Below are positions 15,701 through 23,370 of a stretch of DNA of 23,646 nucleotides, in pieces. Below the pieces are notes generated by a model. The model was not told the DNA's origin and did no database searches. It worked only from the letters and a program-made list of their open reading frames with translations. Source of the DNA: an uncultured Phycisphaerae bacterium (GTDB taxonomy: Bacteria > Planctomycetota > Phycisphaerae > Phycisphaerales > SM1A02); the NCBI GenBank assembly GCA_937899935.1, contig CALCOW010000040.1:1-23646 (forward strand), given 5' to 3'. Made by a program: the position numbers and the translations under genes. How positions within the stretch are numbered: position 1 is the first letter of the stretch; each line of letters starts with the position of its first letter.

Positions 15701-16870
15701 TTATGACGCCGGGTGCCCGGTTCTCGACTTCAAATGTCGCTGGAGAATCTCGAGACCCTTGGCCAGCCGCTCGTCATCGATCGCAAAGCTCACCCGGAAG
15801 TGGGTATCGCGTTGACTGAAGATATGCCCTGGAATAACAATGACATTGTCTTCCATTGCTCGATCGGCAAACTGAGAAGCTGTTTCCCCCAACTCCGGTG
15901 GCACCTCTACAAAAGCATAAAAGGCACCACTGGGATGTGTCAGGTTGGTATAGGGTGACAAGGCTTGCACCACCATATCGCGTTTCTTTTCGTAGGCATC
16001 GATGTATGGCCTGAGATCAACCGAGGCAATCGCACTCATACTCGCCTGCACAATCGAAGGCGCACACACAAAAGTGTACTGCTGCAATTTGGCCATCTCA
16101 TCAATGAGGACTTTGGGTCCTGCTGCGTAGCCGAGGCGCCACCCCGTGCAGCCGTAGGTCTTTCCCATGCCACGAATCAACAGCATCTCTTCGGTCCGAC
16201 GAGCCGGGGTCGGAAATTGACCGTTTTCGAGCCCATCACTGTAGGTGAAGGCGTCATAGATTTCGTCAGAGATCAACACCACACCACGATCGCGACAGAG
16301 CTCTTCGAGCTCAATGAGCTCTGCTTCGCTCAGCACAACACCACTGGGATTCCCTGGCGAATTCACCATGACCAATTTGGTTCGCTCTGTGATCAGTGGC
16401 TCAACACGGGCGGCGGTCATGCGGAAGTCGGGATAGGTATCAACACAAACGGCCTTGCCACCGACCAACTCAGCCAAGGCTGGGTACACAACAAAATAAG
16501 GATCAGGGATAATCGCTTCATCACCCTCATTGAGCAATGCCATGAAAGCCAAAGTGATGGCGCCGGTGGTGCCAGCGGTCAACAGCACATCCGTGTTCTC
16601 ACTGGGAATATTCCACCCGACATCATGGCGCAGATGAGCCTGCAAAAGGGCGATTGGCGCATCAGCACCCTGAGTCATGGTGTATCCATTTTGACCCTCA
16701 TCAATGGCCGACTTCACCACCTCGCGCATCGCTTCCGGCACTTCAAAATCAGGTTGGCCAATTGACAGATTGATTGGATCAAAGAGTCGAGCTGAACGCT
16801 CAAAAGCACGGCGTATGCCTGATGCATCCAAGGAACGTGCGCGATGACTGATCAGACCTTGGACATCCAT
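15701..16870 (-). CDS. PLP-dependent aminotransferase class I/II (aspartate aminotransferase-like)
   Basis: 389 residues of fold-type I aminotransferase. Visible cofactor residues: Asn174 in SPGNPSG, Asp202 and Tyr205 in SDEIYD, the Schiff-base Lys237 in GMGKTYGCTGWRLGY, and Arg245 in the same block. The N-terminal INLSIGQPDF motif and C-terminal FRVSFA arginine complete the substrate site. It moves an amino group between an amino acid and a 2-oxo acid; the exact pair (aspartate, aromatic, or other) cannot be told from sequence. The ATG at 16870 follows the small basic protein gene by 38 nt, so it is probably the last gene of the acpS unit. Confidence 0.93.
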   Translation of the reverse strand: MDVQGLISHRARSLDASGIRRAFERSARLFDPINLSIGQPDFEVPEAMREVVKSAIDEGQNGYTMTQGADAPIALLQAHLRHDVGWNIPSENTDVLLTAGTTGAITLAFMALLNEGDEAIIPDPYFVVYPALAELVGGKAVCVDTYPDFRMTAARVEPLITERTKLVMVNSPGNPSGVVLSEAELIELEELCRDRGVVLISDEIYDAFTYSDGLENGQFPTPARRTEEMLLIRGMGKTYGCTGWRLGYAAGPKVLIDEMAKLQQYTFVCAPSIVQASMSAIASVDLRPYIDAYEKKRDMVVQALSPYTNLTHPSGAFYAFVEVPPELGETASQFADRAMEDNVIVIPGHIFSQRDTHFRVSFAIDDERLAKGLEILQRHLKSRTGHPAS

Positions 16871-16908
16871 AGCTCAACCTCTCGTGAACTGCGTGAGTGC
16901 ACGAGCAC

Positions 16909-17160
16909 TTAGCTTTTGTCTTCGGTACCTGCTTCATCACCAGCAGCGGCGGTTGCATCACCTTCTTCTTCAGCAGCCTTCTTCTTCTTCGCAGTGACTA
17001 CCAAACGATGTGCCACCTTCGGCAGATTCAACGGTGAATCTTTGTCTCCGTCAAAGTTGCCTTCACTGGCAAGCTGGGCGATGCGCTCGGCGCGGGTTAG
17101 AACATTGCGGTGCTGGTTCAAGCCCGAGGGCTTTGTCTTAAGGCTTCGATCAAGGCTCAT
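16909..17160 (-). CDS. PVC-type small basic protein with acidic tail
   Basis: 83 residues. The N-terminus (MSLDRSLK, then GLNQHRNVLTRAERIAQL) and the NLPKV block near residue 45 match the small basic protein family I know as restricted to Planctomycetes, Verrucomicrobia and Chlamydiae relatives and thought to act with RNA or ribosomes; its function is not established. After a KKKK run the protein ends in a 25-residue Ala/Glu/Asp-rich tail (EEEGDATAAAGDEAG), so the charge is strongly split between a basic core and an acidic end. The ATG at 17160 has AAGGGA upstream. It lies 31 nt after the SPOR-like gene. It is the best taxonomic marker in the window. Confidence 0.85.
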   Translation of the reverse strand: MSLDRSLKTKPSGLNQHRNVLTRAERIAQLASEGNFDGDKDSPLNLPKVAHRLVVTAKKKKAAEEEGDATAAAGDEAGTEDKS

Positions 17161-17191
17161 GGCCGTCTGTTCCCTTCACATGCACCTGCGT

Positions 17192-17998
17192 TTAACGCGC
17201 CGAACGATAAAGACTCGGGTACGCATCACTCAGGTCACGCCCGCCGCCCGCTCGTTTCCACGCACGTCCGGCTTCATGAATTTCGCTCTCGAGTTCGAGT
17301 ACCCACTGGTCGTTCCGCTGGGAAGACTCGAAGCCCGGCACCGTGATCACACGGTGGAATCGCTCATTCTTGCCTGGAACGACGTAGGTTTCAAGCCCCC
17401 GGGTGCGACAGAATTCGGCCAGAGCGACCATTTCTTCCCCATGCCACTCGGCGAGCACGAAGTAGTTCAGGCCCGATATCCGTGAATCACTGCGAATTTC
17501 ACCCCAGGCACCGCTCCCATGGGCATTCCCCCCAAGGCTCTGATCTCCGGCAGCGCCCGGCAGTGGAGAGACCGAGATTTCTGAAGTTGGTGTACCTAGG
17601 GGATCGGCAATCGCTTGCTGGCCGGTGGCCAGCTGGTTTATCGGGGCCTCGGTCGCGCCAACGGTCAACTGCGCCACGGCAATATCTCGACCGCGACGAT
17701 GACCAACCATGTAACTCATCATCACCAAAATGACCACCAGCACGCCTGCGGCAACCACCACGCCAACAGGCATCCTGATCGCTGACCCTGGCACCATCCA
17801 ACGCCTAGACCCGCTGTTGGCAACGTCACTTGATTGAGCGACCGGCGGCTTGGAGCGAACGGCCCGAACCTGCTTCTGGGCGCTCCGATTTGCCTTTCGA
17901 CGTGCTGGAGGAGTGGGCATCGCCTGTCCACTTCCAGGTGCAGAACGCTTCCCTATAACCTCATAGAGTGCCGGACCTCTTGATTTCTTACGTGTCAT
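17192..17998 (-). CDS. Single-pass membrane protein with C-terminal SPOR-like region
   Basis: 268 residues from the ATG at 17998, chosen because AGGAGG lies 6 nt upstream; an earlier in-frame start at 18031 lacks this. The cytoplasmic N-terminus is very basic (TRKKSRGPALYEVIGKR, then many Arg/Lys). One transmembrane helix spans about 76-99 (MPVGVVVAAGVLVVILVMM). A Gly/Ser/Thr-rich linker leads to a compact C-terminal region (about 177-265) starting GLNYFVLAEW, with ETYVVPG and RVITVPGFES strands. These resemble a SPOR-type fold and end with a helix (AGRAWKRAGGGRDLSDAY). SPOR domains bind peptidoglycan and often serve cell division or lysis. The SPOR label is inferred from pattern only. Probably cotranscribed with acpS. 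Confidence 0.72.
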   Translation of the reverse strand: MTRKKSRGPALYEVIGKRSAPGSGQAMPTPPARRKANRSAQKQVRAVRSKPPVAQSSDVANSGSRRWMVPGSAIRMPVGVVVAAGVLVVILVMMSYMVGHRRGRDIAVAQLTVGATEAPINQLATGQQAIADPLGTPTSEISVSPLPGAAGDQSLGGNAHGSGAWGEIRSDSRISGLNYFVLAEWHGEEMVALAEFCRTRGLETYVVPGKNERFHRVITVPGFESSQRNDQWVLELESEIHEAGRAWKRAGGGRDLSDAYPSLYRSAR

Positions 17999-18081
17999 CG
18001 GAGTCCTCCTGACCACTTCAACCGCATCCATGCCGCTCGATTATGTCGCCACCGCTTCTGTCGTCATTAAGCGCGCTGACC

Positions 18082-18504
18082 CTACCTCCCGTCAACTTGA
18101 GCTGGTGTATCAGCAGCTTCATCGGAGGTGGCAATTGCACTTGCTACCGCATACATCGGCGTATGACTCAAACTAACTAACCATTTTGATATGCCGCGTT
18201 CTTGAGCGATCTCTAAACACCGCCCACGCAGCTCTACGCTGGGTGCGCCGCTGATCGCACGCTGAACGCCGATATCCGTCCAGAGCATCCCAGAAACAAG
18301 GCCTGTGCCCAATGCTTTGAGGACCGCCTCCTTGCAGGCAAAACGCACGGCATACCTTTCAGCCCGCCTTCGCTGAGCATGATCTGCATGAATACGCTCT
18401 TCTTGGGTGAAACAGCGGTGGGTAAAACGCGTTCCATGGGCGTCTAAAAGCCCTTGGATTCGCTCCACCTCAACACAATCGATGCCATGTCCGACAACTG
18501 CCAT
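18082..18504 (-). CDS. acpS: Holo-[acyl-carrier-protein] synthase
   Basis: Transfers 4'-phosphopantetheine from CoA to the serine of acyl carrier protein, needed for fatty-acid synthesis. The 140 residues include the AcpS signatures GIDCVEVERI with metal-binding Asp9, FACKEAVLKALGTG with Glu59 and Lys58, and a late SLSHT block. The last 15 residues extend a little past the usual end. The ATG at 18504 is preceded both by an AGGA that could serve as a ribosome site and by TAGGAT exactly 6 nt upstream, a possible -10 box. It is the first gene of a probable unit with the SPOR-like protein (83-nt gap), the small basic protein and the aminotransferase. Confidence 0.95.
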   Translation of the reverse strand: MAVVGHGIDCVEVERIQGLLDAHGTRFTHRCFTQEERIHADHAQRRRAERYAVRFACKEAVLKALGTGLVSGMLWTDIGVQRAISGAPSVELRGRCLEIAQERGISKWLVSLSHTPMYAVASAIATSDEAADTPAQVDGR

Positions 18505-18598
18505 CGCTGCATCCTACCCCCCTTAGAGCAATGACGTCACGAAGCAATGGCATCACTTGCTCTCAGCAGACCGCACCGCAAAAAGGCCCCCTTCCACA

Positions 18599-18604
18599 TA
18601 CAAT
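18599..18604 (+). promoter_or_regulatory. Candidate -10 box for a leaderless SRPBCC transcript
   Basis: TACAAT ends 6 nt before the in-frame GTG at 18611, with no Shine-Dalgarno sequence between. The same box, spacing and GTGAAAG start sequence occur at 12933..12951. A -35 element was not recognised. Confidence 0.35.
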
Positions 18605-18610
18605 GAGCTG

Positions 18611-19066
18611 GTGAAAGCAATTGCTCTAGAGATTGAGATTAATGCTGCCATCGAACAGGTGTTTGCCATCTTCACAGATATTCAACGATGGCCAGAGATG
18701 ATCCAGAGCATGACCAAAATCGAACTGCTCACCGCTGGGCCCGTCGGCCGAGGAACGCGTTTCCGAGAAACACGAATGCTGTTCAAGAAAGAGGCTCACG
18801 AAGATATGGAGTTCACTGAGTTTCAGCCGCCAAACAGATACGTCCTTGAAGCAACTTCACACAGCACCCATTACATCTCTACCTTTACATTCAGAAAGAA
18901 CGATGATGGGGCCACCTCTCTGCGCATGACCTTTGTAGGCAAGCCACAGACACTGATAGCCAAAACCGTTGGAAGCTTCTTATTTTTCTTCTTCGCAGGC
19001 ATGACCAGAAAGATGCTGGCGGCCGACCTCAATGCGATCAAAACAACCATTGAACAAGACTGCTAA
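18611..19066 (+). CDS. SRPBCC (START/Bet v1-like) protein
   Basis: 151 residues with the polyketide-cyclase/SRPBCC fold pattern: IEINAAIEQVFAIFTDIQRWPEM at the N-terminus (the usual first strand, helix and WPxxxP-like turn), then GRGTRFRETRMLF, a central antiparallel sheet with PPNRYVLEATSH, and a C-terminal helix (AADLNAIKTTIEQ). Such proteins bind hydrophobic ligands in a cavity; the ligand here is unknown. A short Phe-rich run (LFFFFAGM) sits just before the last helix. The start is a GTG at 18611; an in-frame TTG at 18557 would add 18 polar residues with no family match. It is transcribed away from acpS. The two genes are 106 nt apart. Confidence 0.8.
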   Translation: MKAIALEIEINAAIEQVFAIFTDIQRWPEMIQSMTKIELLTAGPVGRGTRFRETRMLFKKEAHEDMEFTEFQPPNRYVLEATSHSTHYISTFTFRKNDDGATSLRMTFVGKPQTLIAKTVGSFLFFFFAGMTRKMLAADLNAIKTTIEQDC

Positions 19067-19091
19067 CGACGAGCCTCCACGAACGACTGTT

Positions 19092-19952
19092 CTACCCCGC
19101 GTGTGAGGCCCATGCTTGCTGCGTCTGAATCAATCCCGCCCATGGATCTGCCCAACCGCGTGACGTTACGACCACCGGTGCTGCATAACCATTGACCGAG
19201 AGAGCCACTTTGAGGCCCAACAAATCAAAACCATGCGCCCCGCCATCCAAGGGCCGCGGCGTTCCATCAGAATGTTGATCGGCAAGCCGCAACGACAACA
19301 GACGATCGCCGGCATGATGAACCGCCTTCACTGGATCACCGCCACCACGCAACACGGCCAGACAATCAATGCCTCGCATCACCAAGTCACGATCAGCCCA
19401 AAGACCGTCAGCGCGAAAGTCAATCAGCGGCACGCCGCGCTGAGCCGCCTTTTCAATCACTGCCACCACACTCGAAAGTTCGTGCCCATTCTTGTTTTCA
19501 CCAGCCTCAGATAACGTCTCTTGCTCTTCACCATGGGCCGGCTCAGGCGAAGGAAAATGCACACCGACACCGAGCGTCCCAGGCGCTGCCGCTGCTGGCA
19601 TCAAATCAGCCGCTAAATCGATTGCTTCGGTTAATGTCGAAACCACTTGGTCAACATGGGCTGGGTCATGAAACAGCTGGGGCGGCAAAAAGGCATCAAT
19701 ACCGGCCAACTTTAATCCACGCTGCCGAAGCACTGAGAGAAGCCCCCGTCTGGAAGAGGCATCAAAGGCCCGTGGATGAAAGGCCGGTTGATCAATACTC
19801 AGTTCAATGGCCGCAAACCCCAGTCGGGCCAAGCGATCCATGACAGCGCGAGGTGAACTCCCTAACGGCTGAAGCGTTGGGGCTAAGGGGAGCGCTGTTG
19901 GCAAGCCATCCGACACACAGAGCACACTAACGGATCCATGCTCCAGACGCAC
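19092..19952 (-). CDS. Sugar phosphate isomerase/epimerase-like TIM-barrel protein
   Basis: 286 residues. The pattern (LAPTLQPLGSSPRAVMDRLARLGFAAIELSI, then FHPRAFDASSRRGLLSVLRQRGL, GIDAFLPPQLFHDPAHVDQVV) is that of xylose-isomerase-like TIM-barrel proteins (AP_endonuc_2 superfamily). Later metal-ligand positions are degenerate: there is no clear Glu/His/Asp set, only IDFRADGLW and LRLADQ. Enzymatic activity is therefore uncertain. The start is GTG at 19952 without a good ribosome site; a start nearer the LPLAPTLQPLG block is possible. It is divergent from moaE, with a 54-nt spacer, and converges with the SRPBCC gene. Confidence 0.72.
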   Translation of the reverse strand: MRLEHGSVSVLCVSDGLPTALPLAPTLQPLGSSPRAVMDRLARLGFAAIELSIDQPAFHPRAFDASSRRGLLSVLRQRGLKLAGIDAFLPPQLFHDPAHVDQVVSTLTEAIDLAADLMPAAAAPGTLGVGVHFPSPEPAHGEEQETLSEAGENKNGHELSSVVAVIEKAAQRGVPLIDFRADGLWADRDLVMRGIDCLAVLRGGGDPVKAVHHAGDRLLSLRLADQHSDGTPRPLDGGAHGFDLLGLKVALSVNGYAAPVVVTSRGWADPWAGLIQTQQAWASHAG

Positions 19953-20006
19953 GAGAGGTGGTGCCTTGGGTGATTGCCCACTGGTCGGCTAGGATCTAGG
20001 AAGTTC

Positions 20007-20486
20007 ATGACGAAGAAGAACACCAACATTCCCGACGCCCTGGCGATGGACATTACGCTGACCAAGGGCCCACCTTCAGCCACCGTGGATTCCATTGGCG
20101 ATCCCGCGGCTGGTGGTGAAGTGCTCTTCTTAGGTCGCACTCGTGATGAAGCACATCCTGAATATGGGCCCCTCCGAGCCTTGCACTACACCGCCTATGA
20201 AACCATGGCCATCGAACAGCTCAAAGAGCTTGCGGCCCAGTCCAAACAAAAGTACGGCGTTTCAGCCGTCCGTATCCATCATGCACTTGGTGCCGTGGAG
20301 CCCGGGCAGATCAGTGTTCTCATCCAAGTTCGATCAGGCCATCGAGCAGAAGCCTTTGAAGCATGTCGTTGGCTGATTGATGAACTTAAGAAGAGCGTGC
20401 CAATCTGGAAGCAGGAGATTTGGCAATCAAGCCAAACGTGGTCAGTTTCAACGGCAGATCAAGCATCGGAGGCAACCCACCCATGA
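20007..20486 (+). CDS. moaE: Molybdopterin synthase catalytic subunit
   Basis: Large subunit of molybdopterin synthase, which with sulfurised MoaD converts cyclic pyranopterin monophosphate to molybdopterin. The 159 residues carry the family hallmarks: FLGRTRDEA, LHYTAYETMA, IHHALGAVEPGQISVLIQV, SGHRAEAFEAC and DELKKSVPIWKQE. The two lysines expected at the active site by spacing (seven residues apart) are Lys128 and Lys135. The ATG at 20007 has AGGAAG 5 nt upstream, so the longer frame from 19974 is not used. Its stop overlaps the next gene as ATGA. No moaD or other molybdenum cofactor gene is in the window, so MoaD must be encoded elsewhere. Confidence 0.95.
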   Translation: MTKKNTNIPDALAMDITLTKGPPSATVDSIGDPAAGGEVLFLGRTRDEAHPEYGPLRALHYTAYETMAIEQLKELAAQSKQKYGVSAVRIHHALGAVEPGQISVLIQVRSGHRAEAFEACRWLIDELKKSVPIWKQEIWQSSQTWSVSTADQASEATHP

Positions 20487-21064
20487 ACGCGGTCCTTGCA
20501 TCAATCTATTGGCTGGCGCTGACCATCTGGATCGCTGCACTCGTGGCACCAGCGGCTTCTGGTGTTGCTGTTTTCACCGTCCTTCCAGAACTCAATGGCA
20601 CCTTTGCTGAGTTTGGTTCTGCAACTGTTTCCACCCAAGCTCACATCGCAGGCGGCCATATTGTGACACCACTGTTCATAGGCTCGGATATCGTCCAGTT
20701 GATAAGCGCCGTGCTTGTCTTATTCACCCTCGGGCTGGAGCAATTCTATTGGCGACCAGCTCATCGTTCGCGGGCAGAGTACGTGCGCATCCCCTGCCTT
20801 CTTGCTGCTACGGTTCTGATCCTGGTTGAGATTTGCGTCCTGGGCCCCATGGCCCGAAGTCATCTATACACCTACTGGGATGCTGTTCGAACCGGCCCGC
20901 TTGAAGTTGCCACTAAAGCCAAAGCCGCCTTCGATCTCTTCCATCCGATTAGCACCACGCTCTATGCCGCCACGTTTGGCATCCTTCTCATTGCTGTCAT
21001 TGCATCAGCGGTGAGGTACTCGCCTTCGCATTCAGCCTTGCTGGGCACTGGTTCCGAGTCTTAG
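20483..21064 (+). CDS. Four-TM integral membrane protein, DUF4149-like
   Basis: 193 residues starting at the ATG that overlaps the moaE stop, with GGAGG 10 nt upstream. Hydrophobic segments lie at about 7-32, 60-88, 102-124 and 152-178. The conserved-looking opening (LALTIWIAALVAPAASGVAVFTVLPE), a mid-protein histidine-rich turn (QAHIAGGHIV) and the late LFHPISTTLY segment resemble TMEM205/DUF4149-type membrane proteins, whose function is unknown. It is translationally coupled to moaE and followed by nth after 5 nt. The family assignment rests on pattern only; a link to molybdenum cofactor or DNA repair should not be assumed. Confidence 0.7.
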   Translation: MNAVLASIYWLALTIWIAALVAPAASGVAVFTVLPELNGTFAEFGSATVSTQAHIAGGHIVTPLFIGSDIVQLISAVLVLFTLGLEQFYWRPAHRSRAEYVRIPCLLAATVLILVEICVLGPMARSHLYTYWDAVRTGPLEVATKAKAAFDLFHPISTTLYAATFGILLIAVIASAVRYSPSHSALLGTGSES

Positions 21065-21069
21065 TCTCA

Positions 21070-21753
21070 ATGTCGAAGCCAGCTCCAAAGCGATCCGCAG
21101 CATTACCCGTCAAAACAGCCGCCCAAAAAGCTCGGGCCAAACGCATTGTGCAAGCGCTTCGAAAACGCTATCCCGACGCCCATTGCGAACTCAACTTCAA
21201 CTCCCCACACGAGTTGCTTGTGGCCACTATTCTGTCGGCGCAATCCACTGACGTGGCGGTCAACAAGGTGACCCCCGCGCTGTTCAATGCCTTCCCGACC
21301 CCTGGCGATTACGCCAACGCAACACCTGAACAAATTCAACCTTATATCAAGACCATTGGCTTGTTTCGCAACAAGTCCGCCTCGATCCATGCGGCCATGA
21401 CTCGTATTGAAGAAGTTTTTGACGGCGAGGTGCCTAACAGCATGGAGGACCTTGTCTCCCTCCGCGGGGTGGCACGCAAAACAGCAAACGTTGTTTTAGG
21501 TAACGCCTACGACACGAATGTTGGAGTTGTTGTGGATACGCATGTTTCTCGCCTCGCCCAGCGTTTTGATCTTTCACAACAAGAACGCCCTGACCTTATT
21601 GAGCGCGATCTGATGGCACTCATTGCACAATCAGATTGGACTGATCTCAGCCATCTGCTGATCTTTCATGGCCGTCGCGTCTGTAAGGCACGCGGCGCAA
21701 CCTGCCGTGACGATGCCATCTGTAAGCGCTACTGCACTAACGCTGAGCGATAG
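21070..21753 (+). CDS. nth: Endonuclease III (DNA glycosylase/AP lyase)
   Basis: Removes oxidised pyrimidines in base excision repair. The 227 residues show the HhH-GPD core: ELLVATILSAQSTDVAVNKVTPALF, SLRGVARKTANVV with catalytic Lys137, and VVVDTHVSRLAQR with catalytic Asp156. The hairpin motif reads RGVARKT where many relatives have PGVGRKT. Four C-terminal cysteines (205, 212, 218, 222) should hold a [4Fe-4S] cluster, but their spacing is C-X6-C-X5-C-X3-C instead of the usual C-X6-C-X2-C-X5-C. The N-terminal 20 residues are a basic extension. The ATG is 5 nt after the membrane-protein stop. Its last 17 nt overlap the opposite-strand lipoprotein gene. Confidence 0.95.
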   Translation: MSKPAPKRSAALPVKTAAQKARAKRIVQALRKRYPDAHCELNFNSPHELLVATILSAQSTDVAVNKVTPALFNAFPTPGDYANATPEQIQPYIKTIGLFRNKSASIHAAMTRIEEVFDGEVPNSMEDLVSLRGVARKTANVVLGNAYDTNVGVVVDTHVSRLAQRFDLSQQERPDLIERDLMALIAQSDWTDLSHLLIFHGRRVCKARGATCRDDAICKRYCTNAER

Positions 21754-23305
21754 CATCGCCCCACTCGACGGTCCCAAAGCCGGCCCGACTGGCATACGCC
21801 ACACCACGACCAGAAAGCAGTGGCTGCAAGGCCAAGATTGGTCCGGGCAAGTCGATTGACTCACGCTCGACTAACGCGAACGAAGCAGCGTTTGGAGAAA
21901 GCCCCTGAGCTTGAACCGCTTTTGCATCAGGCTCCGTCGTCTCCTCAAGATCCACGACATCAAACACCACGATTCCCTGATCATGTCCGATCCAAAACTG
22001 ACCTTCGACCGCGGCCACCGTGTTCAGCGTGGTGCCAGGGGGAGCAGACCAGACATATTGACGTTCCGCATCACTCAAGGTGGCGGTCTGGCCATCTGCT
22101 GCCAGATCAAGCCGGGTTTCGTTGAGCACCGCCTCGCGCAATGGTCCAGGAAGGGCGCCCTTCGGCTTTGGCCACGGCACTGCATCATTAGCGGCGGCCT
22201 TATAGAGCCAATACCCTTCATCAGACCCTGCCAGAATATGCCTACCGTCACTCACCGCTTCTTCAAGCCCACCGGGAATTCGTACGACATTAAAGAACGT
22301 GTCTCCATCGCCAACTTCATCCGTGTTGATTCGATACAGGCCGCGCCCGAACGTACCAACAACCGCAAGATAATTATCTGAGATGCGCATGATGTCACGA
22401 GCTCCGCGCACGGCGATCTGCGTCTGCAGGATGAGGCGATCACCTCTCAAACGAAAGATATCAATGCCACCATCACCAACGACCCAGATGGCATCATCGA
22501 AGAATCGCACTGAATGAACCCGACCAAGATGTATCAAGGTGCCGTTTCCACTGGTCGTCTGTTCACTGCTACCTGGCACTCGCCCAGCATCATGGACTTC
22601 TCGCATTGATTCCGACATCACCCCGACCAAGCTGCCTTGCCGGCCCTCACGAATAAAGAGAAAGCGTCGCTTGGGATCGAGCACACCTGGCAAGCGATAC
22701 AATTGAGTCGCTGAACCAAGATAAGAACCCTCCTCGGCACTCACGATGCGGCGACCAACACAGGCGATCGGCCGACCATCGACAAAAACAATCCTCTTGG
22801 AAGGTCCCTCCAACGGTTGCAGCGGGCCTCGAGCGCCAGTTTCATCGATACGTACCAATCCTTGATCACCTGAGACCCACAACTGACTGCCGCGTTTCGT
22901 GAGATGGCGTGGACGAAGCCCCAGGTCTTCCTGATCAAGCCTTCCAACGCGTTTTGCTTTTCGTGGATTCGCCACATTGATCTCAACAACGGAATGGCCA
23001 TTTAACACCACCCAAAGTCGATCTTCGATAATGGCCATATCAACGGCTTCATACCATTGACCGGTTTCGCTCAGTGGTACGGTTGCAACCGTGACTGCCG
23101 TCACTGGATCAATGACGAATAGATTGCTACCCACGAGCTGCAGCCAAAAGGCTCGATGGAGTTCAGCCCGATGGTGAATGCCTCCAGCCGTCTTTGTGAC
23201 GCGAAGGCTCTGCGGCCCCTGCTCAGCGTCCGTCTTCGAGGTCTGAGCGCAGCCGAGTAACAGCGTGAGGCCCAAAAGAGTTACGATAGGTGATGCCCGA
23301 TTCAT
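21737..23305 (-). CDS. Beta-propeller lipoprotein
   Basis: 522 residues. The signal peptide ends in a clear lipobox (LLLGC, Cys19), so it is membrane-anchored outside the cytoplasm. The body contains repeated blade-like motifs of the form W-[VI]-x-G-D-x-G-[IL] followed by an I/F-D or R strand: LWVSGDQGLVRID, IWVVGDGGIDIFRL, LAVVGTFGRGLYRIN, ILAGSDEGYWLY, FWIGHDQGIVVFDV. That fits a beta-propeller of about six or seven blades, as in ligand- or protein-binding scaffolds. No catalytic motif is seen. The ATG at 23305 has no ribosome site, but TATCCT lies exactly 6 nt upstream. Its 3' end overlaps nth by 17 nt in convergent orientation. Confidence 0.83.
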   Translation of the reverse strand: MNRASPIVTLLGLTLLLGCAQTSKTDAEQGPQSLRVTKTAGGIHHRAELHRAFWLQLVGSNLFVIDPVTAVTVATVPLSETGQWYEAVDMAIIEDRLWVVLNGHSVVEINVANPRKAKRVGRLDQEDLGLRPRHLTKRGSQLWVSGDQGLVRIDETGARGPLQPLEGPSKRIVFVDGRPIACVGRRIVSAEEGSYLGSATQLYRLPGVLDPKRRFLFIREGRQGSLVGVMSESMREVHDAGRVPGSSEQTTSGNGTLIHLGRVHSVRFFDDAIWVVGDGGIDIFRLRGDRLILQTQIAVRGARDIMRISDNYLAVVGTFGRGLYRINTDEVGDGDTFFNVVRIPGGLEEAVSDGRHILAGSDEGYWLYKAAANDAVPWPKPKGALPGPLREAVLNETRLDLAADGQTATLSDAERQYVWSAPPGTTLNTVAAVEGQFWIGHDQGIVVFDVVDLEETTEPDAKAVQAQGLSPNAASFALVERESIDLPGPILALQPLLSGRGVAYASRAGFGTVEWGDAIAQR

Positions 23306-23311
23306 CGACTC

Positions 23312-23317
23312 AGGATA
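23312..23317 (-). promoter_or_regulatory. Candidate -10 box for a leaderless lipoprotein transcript
   Basis: On the minus strand TATCCT ends 6 nt before the ATG at 23305 and no Shine-Dalgarno sequence lies between. The spacing matches the boxes at 12933 and 18599. No clear -35 element is visible. Confidence 0.3.
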
Positions 23318-23370
23318 CCATTACAGCAGCACGCTGAAGTGATTGATGATTTTTCACTCTGGAGACCCCA

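Noticed and set aside
15965..16765. 266-codon open frame on the plus strand opposite the aminotransferase
   Set aside because: It is antisense to a gene with complete catalytic motifs; its translation is His/Gln-rich, lacks any family pattern and has no ribosome site.
16955..16996. CTT-type trinucleotide run that looks like a microsatellite
   Set aside because: It is explained by Lys and Glu codons of the small basic protein tail on the minus strand; kept only as part of that finding.
18532..18539. Perfect palindrome TGACGTCA between the divergent acpS and SRPBCC genes
   Set aside because: One 8-bp palindrome is expected by chance in this length and no second copy supports an operator.
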